A stretch of 64,000 nt of DNA from Lachnospiraceae bacterium. Its GTDB lineage: Bacteria; Bacillota; Clostridia; Lachnospirales; Lachnospiraceae. The stretch is from NCBI GenBank assembly GCA_029054245.1, contig JAIDFQ010000044.1, positions 1-64,000 of the forward strand, written 5' to 3'. The notes under the pieces are model-generated. The model did no database searches. It had not been told where the DNA came from and was given only the letters and a program-made list of their open reading frames with translations. Position 1 is the first letter of the stretch, and each line of letters starts with the position of its first letter. Below, piece by piece: positions 16,929 through 26,147 of the stretch. The position numbers were made by a program, and so were the translations under genes.

Positions 16929-18098
16929 ATGAATGGAATTGTAAAAGTATTAACGGGCATTTTGGGCGTTTTAGCAGTGTTAGCCTGTCTTGCTACAGTA
17001 GGAATTGTGGGTTATTCTCTGATAGATGGGGAAAATAGTAAAGACAGTGTGCAAACCTCAAAAGAAGAAGAGCCGGAACCCACAGAAATAGCGGCGGAAA
17101 CAGAAACACCAACGGACACGGAAGCGTCAGCGGTGCCCACACAGGTGCCGGAAGAGACCTCTCCGAAGCCAGATCAGACCCCGGCGCCCATGGGAAATGT
17201 GCTTCCTGTCTTTGACCATGTTCATGATTATGAAGAATCTTTGGAGAAGCGGGCAAACTGCTACAGTGCAGGGAGAATTAAATACACTTGCGAGTGTGGA
17301 GAGACTTATTACGTAGATGTTATGTCAACCGGTCATGTGGCAGGTGATTGGGAAACGGTCAGGAAGCCGACAGAAGATAATGAGGGACTTCGGGTAAGAA
17401 AATGTATTTACTGTGATGAGATTATGGCACAGGAAAATCTTCTGTTTGAAAATGTAAATGGCGGTTCTTCGGGAAGCGGTTCCAATGAGGGAGCCCAGGG
17501 ACCTCATACACATCAATATACGGCATCCACAGAAAGAGAACCAAGCTGTATTCTTGCAGGACTTCGGAAATATACCTGTAGTTGCGGAAATTTTTATACA
17601 GAAATGATACCAGCGCCTGGCCATGTGGCAACAGACTGGACGGTGGCTGCAGAACCTACCACCACGATGATGGGAACAGAGGAGAGGACATGTGTAGTAT
17701 GTGGTGTCCTTTTGGATTCAAGACCGGTAAATATGTTGTCTCCAAGCCCCGGCGCCAGCACGACGCCTGCTCCGGCAGCAAGCGCTGGTCAGAGCTCCTC
17801 CTCCTCAGCGCCTACCAGTGCTCCGACACCGTCGGCAGCGCCTTCAGCTACGCCTCATTCACACAACTATCAATCTTATGTTCTGAAAGAGGCAAATTGT
17901 ACAGAAAAAGGCATCCGTTCCTTTGTATGCAGTTGCGGAAGCAGTAAGGCGGAAAGCATTGAACTTGATATGAATAATCACACTTTCCGTGCAGTGGTCA
18001 TATCAGCTACATCGACGACACAAGGTTACACGGCTTATACCTGCATCAGATGTAATTACAGTTATTTTGACAACTATACACCGGCTATCGGACATTAG
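16929..18098 (+). CDS. Membrane-anchored surface protein with repeated Cys/His modules
   Basis: The 389-residue protein has an N-terminal membrane anchor (about 7-33), an acidic Thr/Glu/Pro spacer, then three similar modules separated by a Ser/Ala/Pro linker. Each module begins with H-x-H/N-x-Y (DHVHDYEE, HTHQYTAS, HSHNYQSY) and continues C..G...YTCxCG..Y.....GH (for example RKYTCSCGNFYTEMIPAPGH). The first two then end R.C..C. These look like small metal-binding or disulfide modules seen repeatedly in Firmicute surface proteins; no enzymatic role is evident. The lipoprotein at 4691 has related C-x2-C motifs. Confidence 0.7.
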   Translation: MNGIVKVLTGILGVLAVLACLATVGIVGYSLIDGENSKDSVQTSKEEEPEPTEIAAETETPTDTEASAVPTQVPEETSPKPDQTPAPMGNVLPVFDHVHDYEESLEKRANCYSAGRIKYTCECGETYYVDVMSTGHVAGDWETVRKPTEDNEGLRVRKCIYCDEIMAQENLLFENVNGGSSGSGSNEGAQGPHTHQYTASTEREPSCILAGLRKYTCSCGNFYTEMIPAPGHVATDWTVAAEPTTTMMGTEERTCVVCGVLLDSRPVNMLSPSPGASTTPAPAASAGQSSSSSAPTSAPTPSAAPSATPHSHNYQSYVLKEANCTEKGIRSFVCSCGSSKAESIELDMNNHTFRAVVISATSTTQGYTAYTCIRCNYSYFDNYTPAIGH

Positions 18099-18106
18099 AA
18101 GTTTTG

Positions 18107-18134
18107 GGCTGTCGCTTTTGCGGCAGCCTTCTTT
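18107..18134 (+). terminator. Rho-independent terminator
   Basis: GGCTGTCGC (18107-18115) pairs with GCGGCAGCC (18120-18128) around a TTTT loop, followed by TTCTTT. Confidence 0.75.
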
Positions 18135-18222
18135 ACAGTATAAGTTTTGAATGCTTAAAAATTCCTGCGCATATTCCTTTCTGCGGCGGCATATAAAATC
18201 ATAAGAGCAGGAGGGATGAACT

Positions 18223-20952
18223 ATGTATGCAGATCAGAACACGGCAGAGGTGATAAGGCAGCTTGAGAGCAGCAGGGAAATGGGACTGACCGGTCTGGAA
18301 GCTGAGGCAAGGCTTCGGAAATATGGTCCTAACCAGCTTAAGGAACAGAAGAAAAAGGGGATATTCATGCTGTTTTTGGAACAGCTAAACGATCCCCTTA
18401 TTTATATTCTGATGGTGGCGATAGCCATATCCTTTTTTTTGAAGGAAGTGGGAGATGCGGCGATTATTGCAGCAGTCATCATTCTAAATTCCGTGGTAGG
18501 CGTCATTCAGGAGGACAAGGCTAGAAAGGCAATTGAGGCACTGAAACAGCTGGCAAGCCCTAAGGCATTGGTAAAACGGGAGGGAAAAGAATATGAGATA
18601 GCAAGCGCACAGCTGGTGCCGGGAGATATTGTATTTCTGGAGGCAGGAAGGCAGGTGCCGGCGGACCTGCGGCTGCTTGAGGCAGTAAACTTAAAGGTGG
18701 AGGAATCGGCGCTTACCGGCGAATCGGTTCCTGTAGAGAAAAACACGAAAGAGCTGTCTGGGGGAGAAAAAAGCATCGGTGATAGAATCAATCTGGCGTA
18801 TATGTCTACAACGGTGACATATGGCAGAGGAGTGGGGATTGTAACTGCAACCGGGATGGATACAGAAATCGGCAAGATTGCAGGCTTGATTGATGCAGAT
18901 GGAGGTGAAATGACACCGCTGCAGAAAAGACTTGCAGATTTAGGGAAACTGCTCAGTATTCTTGCCGTCGGTATATGTGCATTTTTGTTTCTGGTGGCGG
19001 TATTGCAGAAGCGTGACGTGGGGGACATGCTGCTTACGGCGATTTCCCTTGCGGTGGCAGCAGTGCCGGAGGGATTGGCGGCGATTGTCACGATTGTGCT
19101 GGCTCTTAGTGTGTCGCGTATGGTTAAAGTCGGTACGATTGTCAGGCGTCTTCCCTCGGTGGAAACCTTGGGAGCGGTCAATACTGTATGTTCCGATAAA
19201 ACAGGAACGCTGACCCAGAACCGGATGACGGTAAAGGAATGCTATGTGGACGGGCATTTGGTGAAAGAGGAGGAATTGGATCTTAATGGAAATCATTTGC
19301 TGCTGGAGGCATGTACTCTCTGCAATGACGCATCGCTTGGAGAGAACAGGATTGGAGATCCTACTGAACTGGCGCTTCTTGATCTTGCTTATAAACATGG
19401 GGTGGAGAAGAATCGTCTGGAGAAAAAGCTTCCCCGCGTGGATGAGAAAGCTTTTGATTCTGAGCGCAAAAGGATGACGACCGTACATAGAAACGGTGCC
19501 GAGAAGATTGCGTATGTGAAAGGGGCGGCGGATGAGATGATTGACCGCTGTCAAAGTGTCTGCATGCATGGGAAGGAAATGACTTTTTCCGCCAAAGCAA
19601 GGAGAGAGGCAAAAGCGGCGGTGGAGGAGATGGCAAACAAAGCCTACCGCGTACTGGCAATTGCTGTAAAGCATAAGGGGGATTTAAAAGACGAAAAGAA
19701 CATGGTCTTTGTGGGGCTTGTGGGAATGATCGATCCGCCTAGGACAGAGGCTCGTGGGGCGGTGGAAAGTTTTAAAGGCGCCCATGTAGATACCGTAATG
19801 ATAACAGGAGATCATGTGGATACGGCTTTTGCCATAGCAAAGGATTTAGGAATCGCAACGGATAAGAGAGAGTGTATGACCGGAGCGGAGATTGAAGAAT
19901 TGGATTGCCGAGATTTTTTAAACCGGGTTGAAGCAATCCGTGTCTTTGCAAGGGTTTCGCCAGAGCACAAGGTGCGGATCGTGGAGGCACTAAAATCTCG
20001 AGGCAAAACTGTAGCAATGACAGGAGACGGCGTCAATGATGCACCTTCCTTAAAGGCGGCGGATGTAGGAATTGCTATGGGGAAGGAGGGGACAGATGTA
20101 GCCCGCAATGCGGCGGATCTGGTTCTGACGGATGATAATTTTGCAACCATCGAAAAAGCAATGAAAGAGGGCAGAGGAATCTATGAAAACATCCGCAAGA
20201 CAATTTTATTTTTGCTCTCATCCAACTTTGGGGAAATTATTACCATGCTTGTTGCAATTTTGGCAGGTTTTCCCACACCGCTTAAGGCAAGCCATATATT
20301 ATGGATTAATTTGATTACGGATTCTCTTCCGGCGCTTGCGCTGGGGGTAGACAAAAACGATGGAGACGCTTTGATGAAGGAACCTCCCAGAAAAAGCACC
20401 GACAGTCTGTTTTCTCATGGCGGGCTTGCCTGTACATTGTGCTTTGGAACGGTTATTGGCATTATCAGCCTGCTTGCCTTTGTGGCAGTTCCTTACCAGG
20501 AACTTGTTGCAAAAGGGCTGCCTGTGAATATACAGAACCTAGAGAAAATTCTTCGCCTTCCACTTGTTTTGAATAAAGCGCAGACGCATGCATTTACTGT
20601 GCTTGGTATGAGCCAGTTAATGCATGCGGTAGGAATGAGGGATGTGAATAGATCTATTTTTAGAATGAATCACCTGGAAAATATTTACATGATTGTGGCG
20701 TGGGGGGCAGGATTCGCGCTTCAGGCACTGGTCACGGAAATTCCGTATTTTGTAAATTTGTTTGGGACCAGCAGGCTCAGCCTTTCAGAATGGGGAATGC
20801 TTGGAATGCTTGCTAGTATGCCACTGTTTGTTCATGAACTTTTAGTGCTATCGGATACCCTGCTAAAAAGAGCAGATATAGGGGCATCAGAGTATACGGA
20901 CAAAGGACAAGAGCATGAGAATGGCAGCTCCCAGCCAGGAGAAATTGTGTGA
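18223..20952 (+). CDS. P-type Ca2+-transporting ATPase (P2A)
   Basis: The 909-residue pump has all parts in order: the N-terminal cation ATPase domain, actuator motif TGES (ALTGESVPVEKN), phosphorylation site CSDKTGTLTQN, nucleotide-binding domain with VKGAADEM, and hinge MTGDGVNDAPSLK. The transport-site segments match calcium pumps: AAVPEGL in M4, LLSSNFGEI in M5 and NLITDSLPALALG in M6 (Asn, Thr, Asp conserved). It should export Ca2+, perhaps also Mn2+, from the cytoplasm. The final 66 bases overlap the end of the convergent ytaF gene. Confidence 0.93.
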   Translation: MYADQNTAEVIRQLESSREMGLTGLEAEARLRKYGPNQLKEQKKKGIFMLFLEQLNDPLIYILMVAIAISFFLKEVGDAAIIAAVIILNSVVGVIQEDKARKAIEALKQLASPKALVKREGKEYEIASAQLVPGDIVFLEAGRQVPADLRLLEAVNLKVEESALTGESVPVEKNTKELSGGEKSIGDRINLAYMSTTVTYGRGVGIVTATGMDTEIGKIAGLIDADGGEMTPLQKRLADLGKLLSILAVGICAFLFLVAVLQKRDVGDMLLTAISLAVAAVPEGLAAIVTIVLALSVSRMVKVGTIVRRLPSVETLGAVNTVCSDKTGTLTQNRMTVKECYVDGHLVKEEELDLNGNHLLLEACTLCNDASLGENRIGDPTELALLDLAYKHGVEKNRLEKKLPRVDEKAFDSERKRMTTVHRNGAEKIAYVKGAADEMIDRCQSVCMHGKEMTFSAKARREAKAAVEEMANKAYRVLAIAVKHKGDLKDEKNMVFVGLVGMIDPPRTEARGAVESFKGAHVDTVMITGDHVDTAFAIAKDLGIATDKRECMTGAEIEELDCRDFLNRVEAIRVFARVSPEHKVRIVEALKSRGKTVAMTGDGVNDAPSLKAADVGIAMGKEGTDVARNAADLVLTDDNFATIEKAMKEGRGIYENIRKTILFLLSSNFGEIITMLVAILAGFPTPLKASHILWINLITDSLPALALGVDKNDGDALMKEPPRKSTDSLFSHGGLACTLCFGTVIGIISLLAFVAVPYQELVAKGLPVNIQNLEKILRLPLVLNKAQTHAFTVLGMSQLMHAVGMRDVNRSIFRMNHLENIYMIVAWGAGFALQALVTEIPYFVNLFGTSRLSLSEWGMLGMLASMPLFVHELLVLSDTLLKRADIGASEYTDKGQEHENGSSQPGEIV

Positions 20953-21474
20953 ACTTCTGCGGGAGAGCAGGTGCCCGGTAAAAAGACCCAGCCGTATTGC
21001 AAGAAAATGGATTGCAGTTGTCAAAAGCAGTAGTATAATAGGAGGTAAGGAGACTGTTCCTGTGCACAGCCCGGCAGAGACATTGTCTACGGACAGGGCA
21101 AATGCTAAGAGAGCAGCTTCACGGCAGGAAAGCACTGCTTTATCTTCTTTGTTTATTTTTCGCGAAATAGTCCTTGTGGTCAATCCTTTATCTTTTTTAT
21201 GGAGCTGGGGCAGAGCATCGTAAAACTTATATAGTGAAAGCAGAAAAAGTATAGAAAAAGAAAGTCCCTTTGTAAGCTGATCGGGAATCAGATAAAGGAA
21301 AACATTTCCGGCAAGCTGGGAGGCTGTCAGCATACTGCCTGACAGAAGCGCTATGATAAAAACTGCAACAAAAGAAACCTGTACTTTTTCTATTCCATAA
21401 GATAATCCCGCGGCAAAAGCGTCCATGGAAAGTACGATTACCAGAAGCAGAAAAAAATAAATAGATAAGGTCAT
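20887..21474 (-). CDS. ytaF: YtaF family sporulation membrane protein
   Basis: The 195-residue polytopic protein has two family signatures: VLSMDAFAAGLSYGIEK near the start and ALSVDNVSAGLCTG near residue 130. This family is related to MntP manganese exporters but is annotated in spore formers as YtaF, with an unproven transport role. AAAGG lies about nine bases before the ATG. Its 3' end overlaps the 3' end of the P-type ATPase gene by 66 bases in the convergent orientation, so the two mRNAs would be complementary there. Confidence 0.88.
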   Translation of the reverse strand: MTLSIYFFLLLVIVLSMDAFAAGLSYGIEKVQVSFVAVFIIALLSGSMLTASQLAGNVFLYLIPDQLTKGLSFSILFLLSLYKFYDALPQLHKKDKGLTTRTISRKINKEDKAVLSCREAALLAFALSVDNVSAGLCTGTVSLPPIILLLLTTAIHFLAIRLGLFTGHLLSRRSSHNFSWLGAAILMLLSFVRIL

Positions 21475-21514
21475 GTCATACTGCCTTTTAGATTTGCTAT
21501 ATTATATTCATATA

Positions 21515-21523
21515 TGGTATAAT
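21515..21523 (+). promoter_or_regulatory. Extended -10 promoter of the half-SDR gene
   Basis: TGGTATAAT (21515-21523) matches TGnTATAAT. The -35 region is poor, as expected for extended -10 promoters. Confidence 0.5.
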
Positions 21524-21582
21524 TTGACTACGATATTTGAAAGATTTTGTCAGCATAAGCAAAGAAAGGTGCGGAATATGTC

Positions 21583-21858
21583 ATGATTGATACAAAAGTA
21601 TGTGTCCTTGCCGGAAAGGTTGGGAATATAGAATACGCTCTTTTAGAAAAATACGCCAGCGAAGGGTGCTTTATTGCGCTGATAAACAAAAATAAGGAAC
21701 TTGGCAGAATGGTGAAGGAAGAACTGGAAAGGCTTTACGATGTTGGAGTTTTCTTTTTCCATGGAGATGCAGAAAAAGAAGAAGACAAAGATATTTTTTT
21801 GGCAGCAGTGGAAACGATGTTTGGAAGAACTGACTATATGATATGGCATGCTAATTAA
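21583..21858 (+). CDS. Half-length short-chain dehydrogenase-like (Rossmann) protein
   Basis: The 91-residue protein follows the first half of an SDR: strand-loop-helix KVCVLAGKVGNIEYALLEKY, then LINKNKELGRMVKEEL, a GDAEKEEDKDIFLAAVETMF segment (the usual acidic D..D stretch), and ends DYMIWHAN where SDRs read D.LVNNAG. A TAA stop follows at once and the next gene starts 16 bases on, so the catalytic half is not encoded. The glycine motif is atypical (GKVGNI rather than TGxxxGIG). It may be a decayed enzyme or a stand-alone nucleotide-binding or partner domain; an intact frame and good spacing favour a kept gene. Confidence 0.55.
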   Translation: MIDTKVCVLAGKVGNIEYALLEKYASEGCFIALINKNKELGRMVKEELERLYDVGVFFFHGDAEKEEDKDIFLAAVETMFGRTDYMIWHAN

Positions 21859-21874
21859 ACAAAGGAGGTAGGCT

Positions 21875-23473
21875 ATGAAACTAATCTTTGTAGGAGCGGC
21901 ACACGAGGTGACGGGGAGTTGTCACTATCTGAATGCCTGCGGGAAGCACATTCTTGTGGACTATGGTATGGAACAGGGCGTAAATGTGTTTGAAAACTGT
22001 GATTTACCGGTACAGGAGCCGTACATAGATTATGTGCTGCTTACCCATGCGCACATTGATCACTCCGGTATGATTCCGAGGCTGGCGGCAAGAGGATTCA
22101 GGGGACAGATTTTTACCACCAAGCCAACGGCGGATTTATGCAGTATTATGCTGCGTGACTGTGCGCATATTCAGATGCAGGAAGCAGAGTGGAAGAGCCG
22201 TAAGGCAAAGAGACATGCAAATGTAGCTTACCAGGAGCCTGTTTATACGATGGAGGATGCAGAGGCAGCCATCAAGAGAATCGTACCCTGTGATTATGGG
22301 CAGGAAATAGAGCTCTGCGAGGGAATCAAGATCCGTTTTACAGACGTAGGGCATCTGCTGGGCTCTGCAAGCATCGAGGTATGGGCATCAGAAGGAGAAA
22401 GCACTAGGAAGATCGTCTTTTCGGGGGATATTGGAAACAAGGATCTTCCACTTATAAAAAGTCCCAGCAGAATTGAAGAGGCAGATTATGTTGTTATGGA
22501 ATCTACCTATGGTGACAGGCTTCATAAAGGGGATCACCCTGACTATGTGAAGGAGCTTGCAAAGATTTTGCAGGAAACCTTTGACAAGGGCGGAAATGTG
22601 GTCATTCCCTCCTTTGCAGTGGGAAGGACCCAGGAAATTTTATATTTCCTGCGAAAGATAAAGGTGGATAAGCTGGTGACGGGACACGGAAATTTTCCCG
22701 TGTATGTGGACAGCCCGCTGGCTGTGGAGGCAACGAATATCTTCTACAAAAATGAAGAAAGCTGCTTTGACGAAGAGGCGATGAAATTGGTGGAAGCGGG
22801 AATTAATCCGCTGTCATTCCCGGGGCTTAAGCTCACGATTACCAGTGAGGAATCAAAAGAAATCAACTTTGAAGCGACACCCAAAGTCATCATATCCGCA
22901 TCCGGTATGTGTGAGGCGGGAAGAATCCGCCATCATCTGAAGCATAATCTGTGGAGAGAAGAATGTACGATTCTCTTTGTGGGCTATCAGGCGGTGGGCA
23001 CGCTGGGCAGGCTGTTGATAGAAGGCATTGATGAAGTGAAATTATTCGGTGAACCTATTGCCGTGCGTGCCTCCATACGTACCCTTGTGGGACTTTCGGG
23101 GCATGCGGACAAGAACGGACTGCTCGAATGGGTGGAAGGATTTAAAGAAAAACCGAGGCGTGTCTTTGTGGTGCATGGTGAGGATTCAGTATGTAAGAGT
23201 TTTGCAGAGTGCCTTTGGACAGAACACGGAATCAAGGCATATGCGCCCTACAGCGGAACAGAATTTAATCTGCTGACGGATAAGCTTGAATACGAAGCAG
23301 TGCCTATTCCGATTCATAAGAAGGCGAAGACGGTATCTGATGTATTTGCGCGTCTTGTGGCAGCAGGCCAGAGATTGGTTGCTGTAATTCGCAAAAACGA
23401 GGGCGGACCTAATAAAGAACTGGCAAAGTTTGCCGATCAGATCAATTCCCTCTGCGACAAGTGGGACACATAA
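21875..23473 (+). CDS. MBL-fold beta-CASP ribonuclease-like hydrolase
   Basis: The 532-residue protein carries the metallo-beta-lactamase motifs in order: LTHAHIDHSG (HxHxDH), the His of VGHLLGSASIEV, and the Asp of FSGDIGN. A beta-CASP insert and the C-terminal RNA-specificity segment (ISASGMCEAGRIRHHLK and GLSGHADKNGL) follow. Proteins of this group (YsxE/CPSF-like) are zinc-dependent RNases or RNA-processing enzymes. The ribosome site AAAGGAGG lies about seven bases before the ATG. It is probably co-transcribed with the preceding half-SDR gene and perhaps thyA. Confidence 0.88.
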   Translation: MKLIFVGAAHEVTGSCHYLNACGKHILVDYGMEQGVNVFENCDLPVQEPYIDYVLLTHAHIDHSGMIPRLAARGFRGQIFTTKPTADLCSIMLRDCAHIQMQEAEWKSRKAKRHANVAYQEPVYTMEDAEAAIKRIVPCDYGQEIELCEGIKIRFTDVGHLLGSASIEVWASEGESTRKIVFSGDIGNKDLPLIKSPSRIEEADYVVMESTYGDRLHKGDHPDYVKELAKILQETFDKGGNVVIPSFAVGRTQEILYFLRKIKVDKLVTGHGNFPVYVDSPLAVEATNIFYKNEESCFDEEAMKLVEAGINPLSFPGLKLTITSEESKEINFEATPKVIISASGMCEAGRIRHHLKHNLWREECTILFVGYQAVGTLGRLLIEGIDEVKLFGEPIAVRASIRTLVGLSGHADKNGLLEWVEGFKEKPRRVFVVHGEDSVCKSFAECLWTEHGIKAYAPYSGTEFNLLTDKLEYEAVPIPIHKKAKTVSDVFARLVAAGQRLVAVIRKNEGGPNKELAKFADQINSLCDKWDT

Positions 23474-23526
23474 AGACAACAAAGGACAGATCGCAGTAAA
23501 CTGCTCTGACATGGAGGATCGTGGAA

Positions 23527-24375
23527 ATGAGTTTGGCAGATGAGATATTCATCAATATGTGCAGGGATATCCTTGAAAATGGAACCAGCACAGAGGGAGA
23601 AAAAGTGCGCCCCAAATGGGAGGACGGGACGGCTGCTTATACAATCAAGAAATTCGGAGTGGTGAACAGGTATGATCTGTCAAAAGAATTTCCCATATTG
23701 ACATTGAGAAAAACGGCATTAAAGAGCGCTACAGATGAAATGCTCTGGATCTGGCAGCGCAAATCCAATAATATTCATGATCTGCACAGCCATATCTGGG
23801 ATGAATGGGCGGATGCGGACGGCTCCATTGGCAAAGCATACGGCTATCAGATGGGGGTGAAGCATCAGTATAAAGAGGGTATGATGGATCAGGTGGACAG
23901 AGTGATCTACGACCTTAAGAACAATCCTTTCAGCCGCAGGATCATGACCAACATTTATGTACATCAGGATCTTCACGAGATGAATCTGTACCCGTGCGCC
24001 TACAGCATGACGTTCAATGTGACGCAGAAAAAGGGGGAGGAAAAACTTACCCTGAATGCAGTCTTAAACCAGCGGTCTCAGGATGTGCTTGCTGCCAACA
24101 ATTGGAATGTGGTGCAGTATGCGGTGTTGCTCCATATGCTGGCGCAGGTATGCGGCATGAACGTGGGAGAGTTGGTTCATGTGATTGCAGATGCACATAT
24201 CTATGACAGGCATGTCCCGATTATAGAAGAGCTGATTAAGCGGGAAGCGTATCCGGCGCCAGCGTTTTGGCTTAATCCTGAGGTGAAAGATTTTTATCAG
24301 TTTACCAGGGATGACGTCAGGGTGGAAAATTATGTGACGGGCGAACAGATTAAGAATATCCCAATTGCAATATAA
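23527..24375 (+). CDS. thyA: Thymidylate synthase ThyA
   Basis: The ATG at 23527 sits nine bases after GGAGG and is preferred to the GTG at 23521; it gives 282 residues. Folate-dependent methylation of dUMP to dTMP is supported by the catalytic cysteine in LYPCAYSMTFNV, the substrate segment QRSQDVLAANNWNVVQYA and the C-terminal HIYDRH. The sequence is of the variant ThyA subgroup (YPCAY rather than APCH, ADAHIY rather than GDTHLY). It is followed 80 bases later by folA, which recycles the dihydrofolate it produces. Confidence 0.95.
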   Translation: MSLADEIFINMCRDILENGTSTEGEKVRPKWEDGTAAYTIKKFGVVNRYDLSKEFPILTLRKTALKSATDEMLWIWQRKSNNIHDLHSHIWDEWADADGSIGKAYGYQMGVKHQYKEGMMDQVDRVIYDLKNNPFSRRIMTNIYVHQDLHEMNLYPCAYSMTFNVTQKKGEEKLTLNAVLNQRSQDVLAANNWNVVQYAVLLHMLAQVCGMNVGELVHVIADAHIYDRHVPIIEELIKREAYPAPAFWLNPEVKDFYQFTRDDVRVENYVTGEQIKNIPIAI

Positions 24376-24455
24376 AAAAAGATGCCATGCTTCGCGAGAC
24401 ATCCTTATGGCAATAAAACATGCAGGAAATGGATTTAAGAAAGGAAAGATAAAAT

Positions 24456-24944
24456 ATGAATCTGATAGCGGCAGTGGATGAAAATTGGGCAATTGGAAAC
24501 AACGGGGACCTCTTGATTAGGATTCCGGCGGACCACAAAAATTTCCGGCAGGAAACAACGGGAAAAGTGGTGGTGCTGGGAAGGAAGACCTTAGAAACCT
24601 TTCCCCAGGGATTGCCCCTTAAAAACCGGACAAACATCATCTTATCTGCTAATCCAGAATATAAGGTGAAAGATGCTAAGGTGGTGCACAGCCTTGAGGA
24701 ATTGCTTACGGAACTTGAGAAATATGACACAGAGGATATCTACATCGTAGGAGGAGAAAGTATCTACAGGCAGCTTCTTCCATACTGCGATGTGGCGCAT
24801 ATCACAAAAATCGATCATGCGTACGATGCGGATGCCTTTTTCCCTAACTTAGATGAGATGCCTAAGTGGCGGATTACGGCAGACAGTGACGAGCAGACCT
24901 ATTTCGATATTACTTACCATTTCCTGAAATATGAGAAGTGTTGA
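24456..24944 (+). CDS. folA: Dihydrofolate reductase FolA
   Basis: The 162-residue protein matches the family's usual length. Residues visible: the substrate-binding acid in RIPADHKNF, the NADPH-binding VVLGRKTLETFP and IYIVGGESIYRQLLPYCD, and the C-terminal FDITYHFLKYEK. The usual Trp in LPWxxPxD is replaced (DLLIRIPAD). It reduces dihydrofolate to tetrahydrofolate with NADPH. Its place behind thyA is the classical thymidylate-cycle pair. AGGAAAGA lies upstream of the start. Confidence 0.95.
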   Translation: MNLIAAVDENWAIGNNGDLLIRIPADHKNFRQETTGKVVVLGRKTLETFPQGLPLKNRTNIILSANPEYKVKDAKVVHSLEELLTELEKYDTEDIYIVGGESIYRQLLPYCDVAHITKIDHAYDADAFFPNLDEMPKWRITADSDEQTYFDITYHFLKYEKC

Positions 24945-24999
24945 CTTTTAGCGCAAAAAGTATAATAATAAAAAGAAACTTAAGAGGGAGCGCAGTATT

Positions 25000-26025
25000 A
25001 TGGAAAAGAAAAATATTGATTGGGCAAATCTTGGATTTGGCTATATCGAAACGGATTACAGATTCGTATCTGATTATAAGAACGGCGCATGGGACGACGG
25101 CGCTATGATACAGGATGCAAACGTAGTCATCAGCGAATGTGCAGGTGTCCTGCAGTATGCGCAGACAATATTTGAAGGCATGAAAGCTTATACGACAGCG
25201 GATGGACGTATTGTTACCTTTCGACCTGATTTGAATGCAGATAGAATGGAACAGAGTGCAAAACGCCTTGAAATGCCTGTTTTTCCTAAAGAGCGGTTTG
25301 TGGAGGCAGTGCTTATGACAATCAAAGCGAACGAAGCCTATGTACCTCCTTACGGCAGCGGCGCAACCTTGTATGTGCGTCCTTATATGTTTGGCAGCAA
25401 TGCGGTTATTGGTGTAAAACCTGCGGACGAATATCAGTTTAGGGTGTTCACTACACCGGTGGGACCCTATTTCAAAGGTGGTGTTAAGCCCCTTACTATC
25501 CGCGTAAGCGATTTTGACCGTGCAGCCCCGTGCGGAACCGGTCATATCAAGGCAGGACTCAACTATGCAATGAGCCTGCACGCTATTGTGGATGCACATA
25601 AACAGGGATATGATGAAAATATGTATCTCGATGCAGGAACCAGGACAAAGGTAGAAGAAACGGGTGGAGCAAACTTCCTGTTCGTGACGAAGGATGGAAA
25701 GGTCGTGACACCTAAGTCAGACAGCATTCTCCCTTCTATTACAAGGCGTTCCCTGATGCAGGTTGCCAGAGAGTATCTGGGACTTGAGGCAGAAGAGAGA
25801 GAGGTTTATCTGGACGAACTGAATGATTTTGCCGAATGTGGATTGTGCGGTACGGCGGCAGTCATCTCACCGGTAGGTAAGGTGGTGGATCACGGAAAAG
25901 AAATCTGTTTCCCCAGCGGAATGGCAGAAATGGGACCTGTTACGAAGAAACTGTATGAAACACTTACCGGCATCCAGATGGGAACGATCAAAGCGCCAGA
26001 GGGATGGATTGTGGAAGTAAAGTAA
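25000..26025 (+). CDS. ilvE: Branched-chain amino acid aminotransferase
   Basis: The 341-residue fold-type IV PLP enzyme has the catalytic lysine in GHIKAGLNYAMSL. The family segments FEGMKAY, TLYVRPYMFG and VEETGGANFLFV are also present. It interconverts Leu/Ile/Val and their 2-oxo acids with glutamate. It is followed by an intrinsic terminator, which separates it from the lar genes. Confidence 0.95.
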   Translation: MEKKNIDWANLGFGYIETDYRFVSDYKNGAWDDGAMIQDANVVISECAGVLQYAQTIFEGMKAYTTADGRIVTFRPDLNADRMEQSAKRLEMPVFPKERFVEAVLMTIKANEAYVPPYGSGATLYVRPYMFGSNAVIGVKPADEYQFRVFTTPVGPYFKGGVKPLTIRVSDFDRAAPCGTGHIKAGLNYAMSLHAIVDAHKQGYDENMYLDAGTRTKVEETGGANFLFVTKDGKVVTPKSDSILPSITRRSLMQVAREYLGLEAEEREVYLDELNDFAECGLCGTAAVISPVGKVVDHGKEICFPSGMAEMGPVTKKLYETLTGIQMGTIKAPEGWIVEVK

Positions 26026-26034
26026 TTCCTATAT

Positions 26035-26074
26035 AAGGTATTCAAGCTTGTAAGTTTGAATGCCTTATTTTGTC
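26035..26074 (+). terminator. Terminator of ilvE
   Basis: AAGGTATTCAA (from 26035) pairs with TTTGAATGCCTT (to 26066) over about 11 bp, followed by ATTTTGTC. Confidence 0.7.
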
Positions 26075-26147
26075 TCATAGTAAATTCCGCCGCAGGCGGA
26101 GTATCCCGCCGGGCAGGGGGCAGATTATAGAATGGAGAGGATATCAG

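Noticed and set aside
18507-19674. Minus-strand frames of 224 and 244 codons within the P-type ATPase gene
   Set aside because: They are mirror frames of a fully conserved ATPase; no ribosome sites or known domains.
24941-24966. TTGACT...TATAAT promoter for ilvE
   Set aside because: The spacer is only 14 bases, too short for a normal sigma-A promoter; the true promoter is unclear.
26075-26140. NiCo riboswitch before larB
   Set aside because: GGGCAG and GC-rich hairpins tempt, but only about 65 bases are available and the four-way junction with its conserved purine blocks cannot be built.
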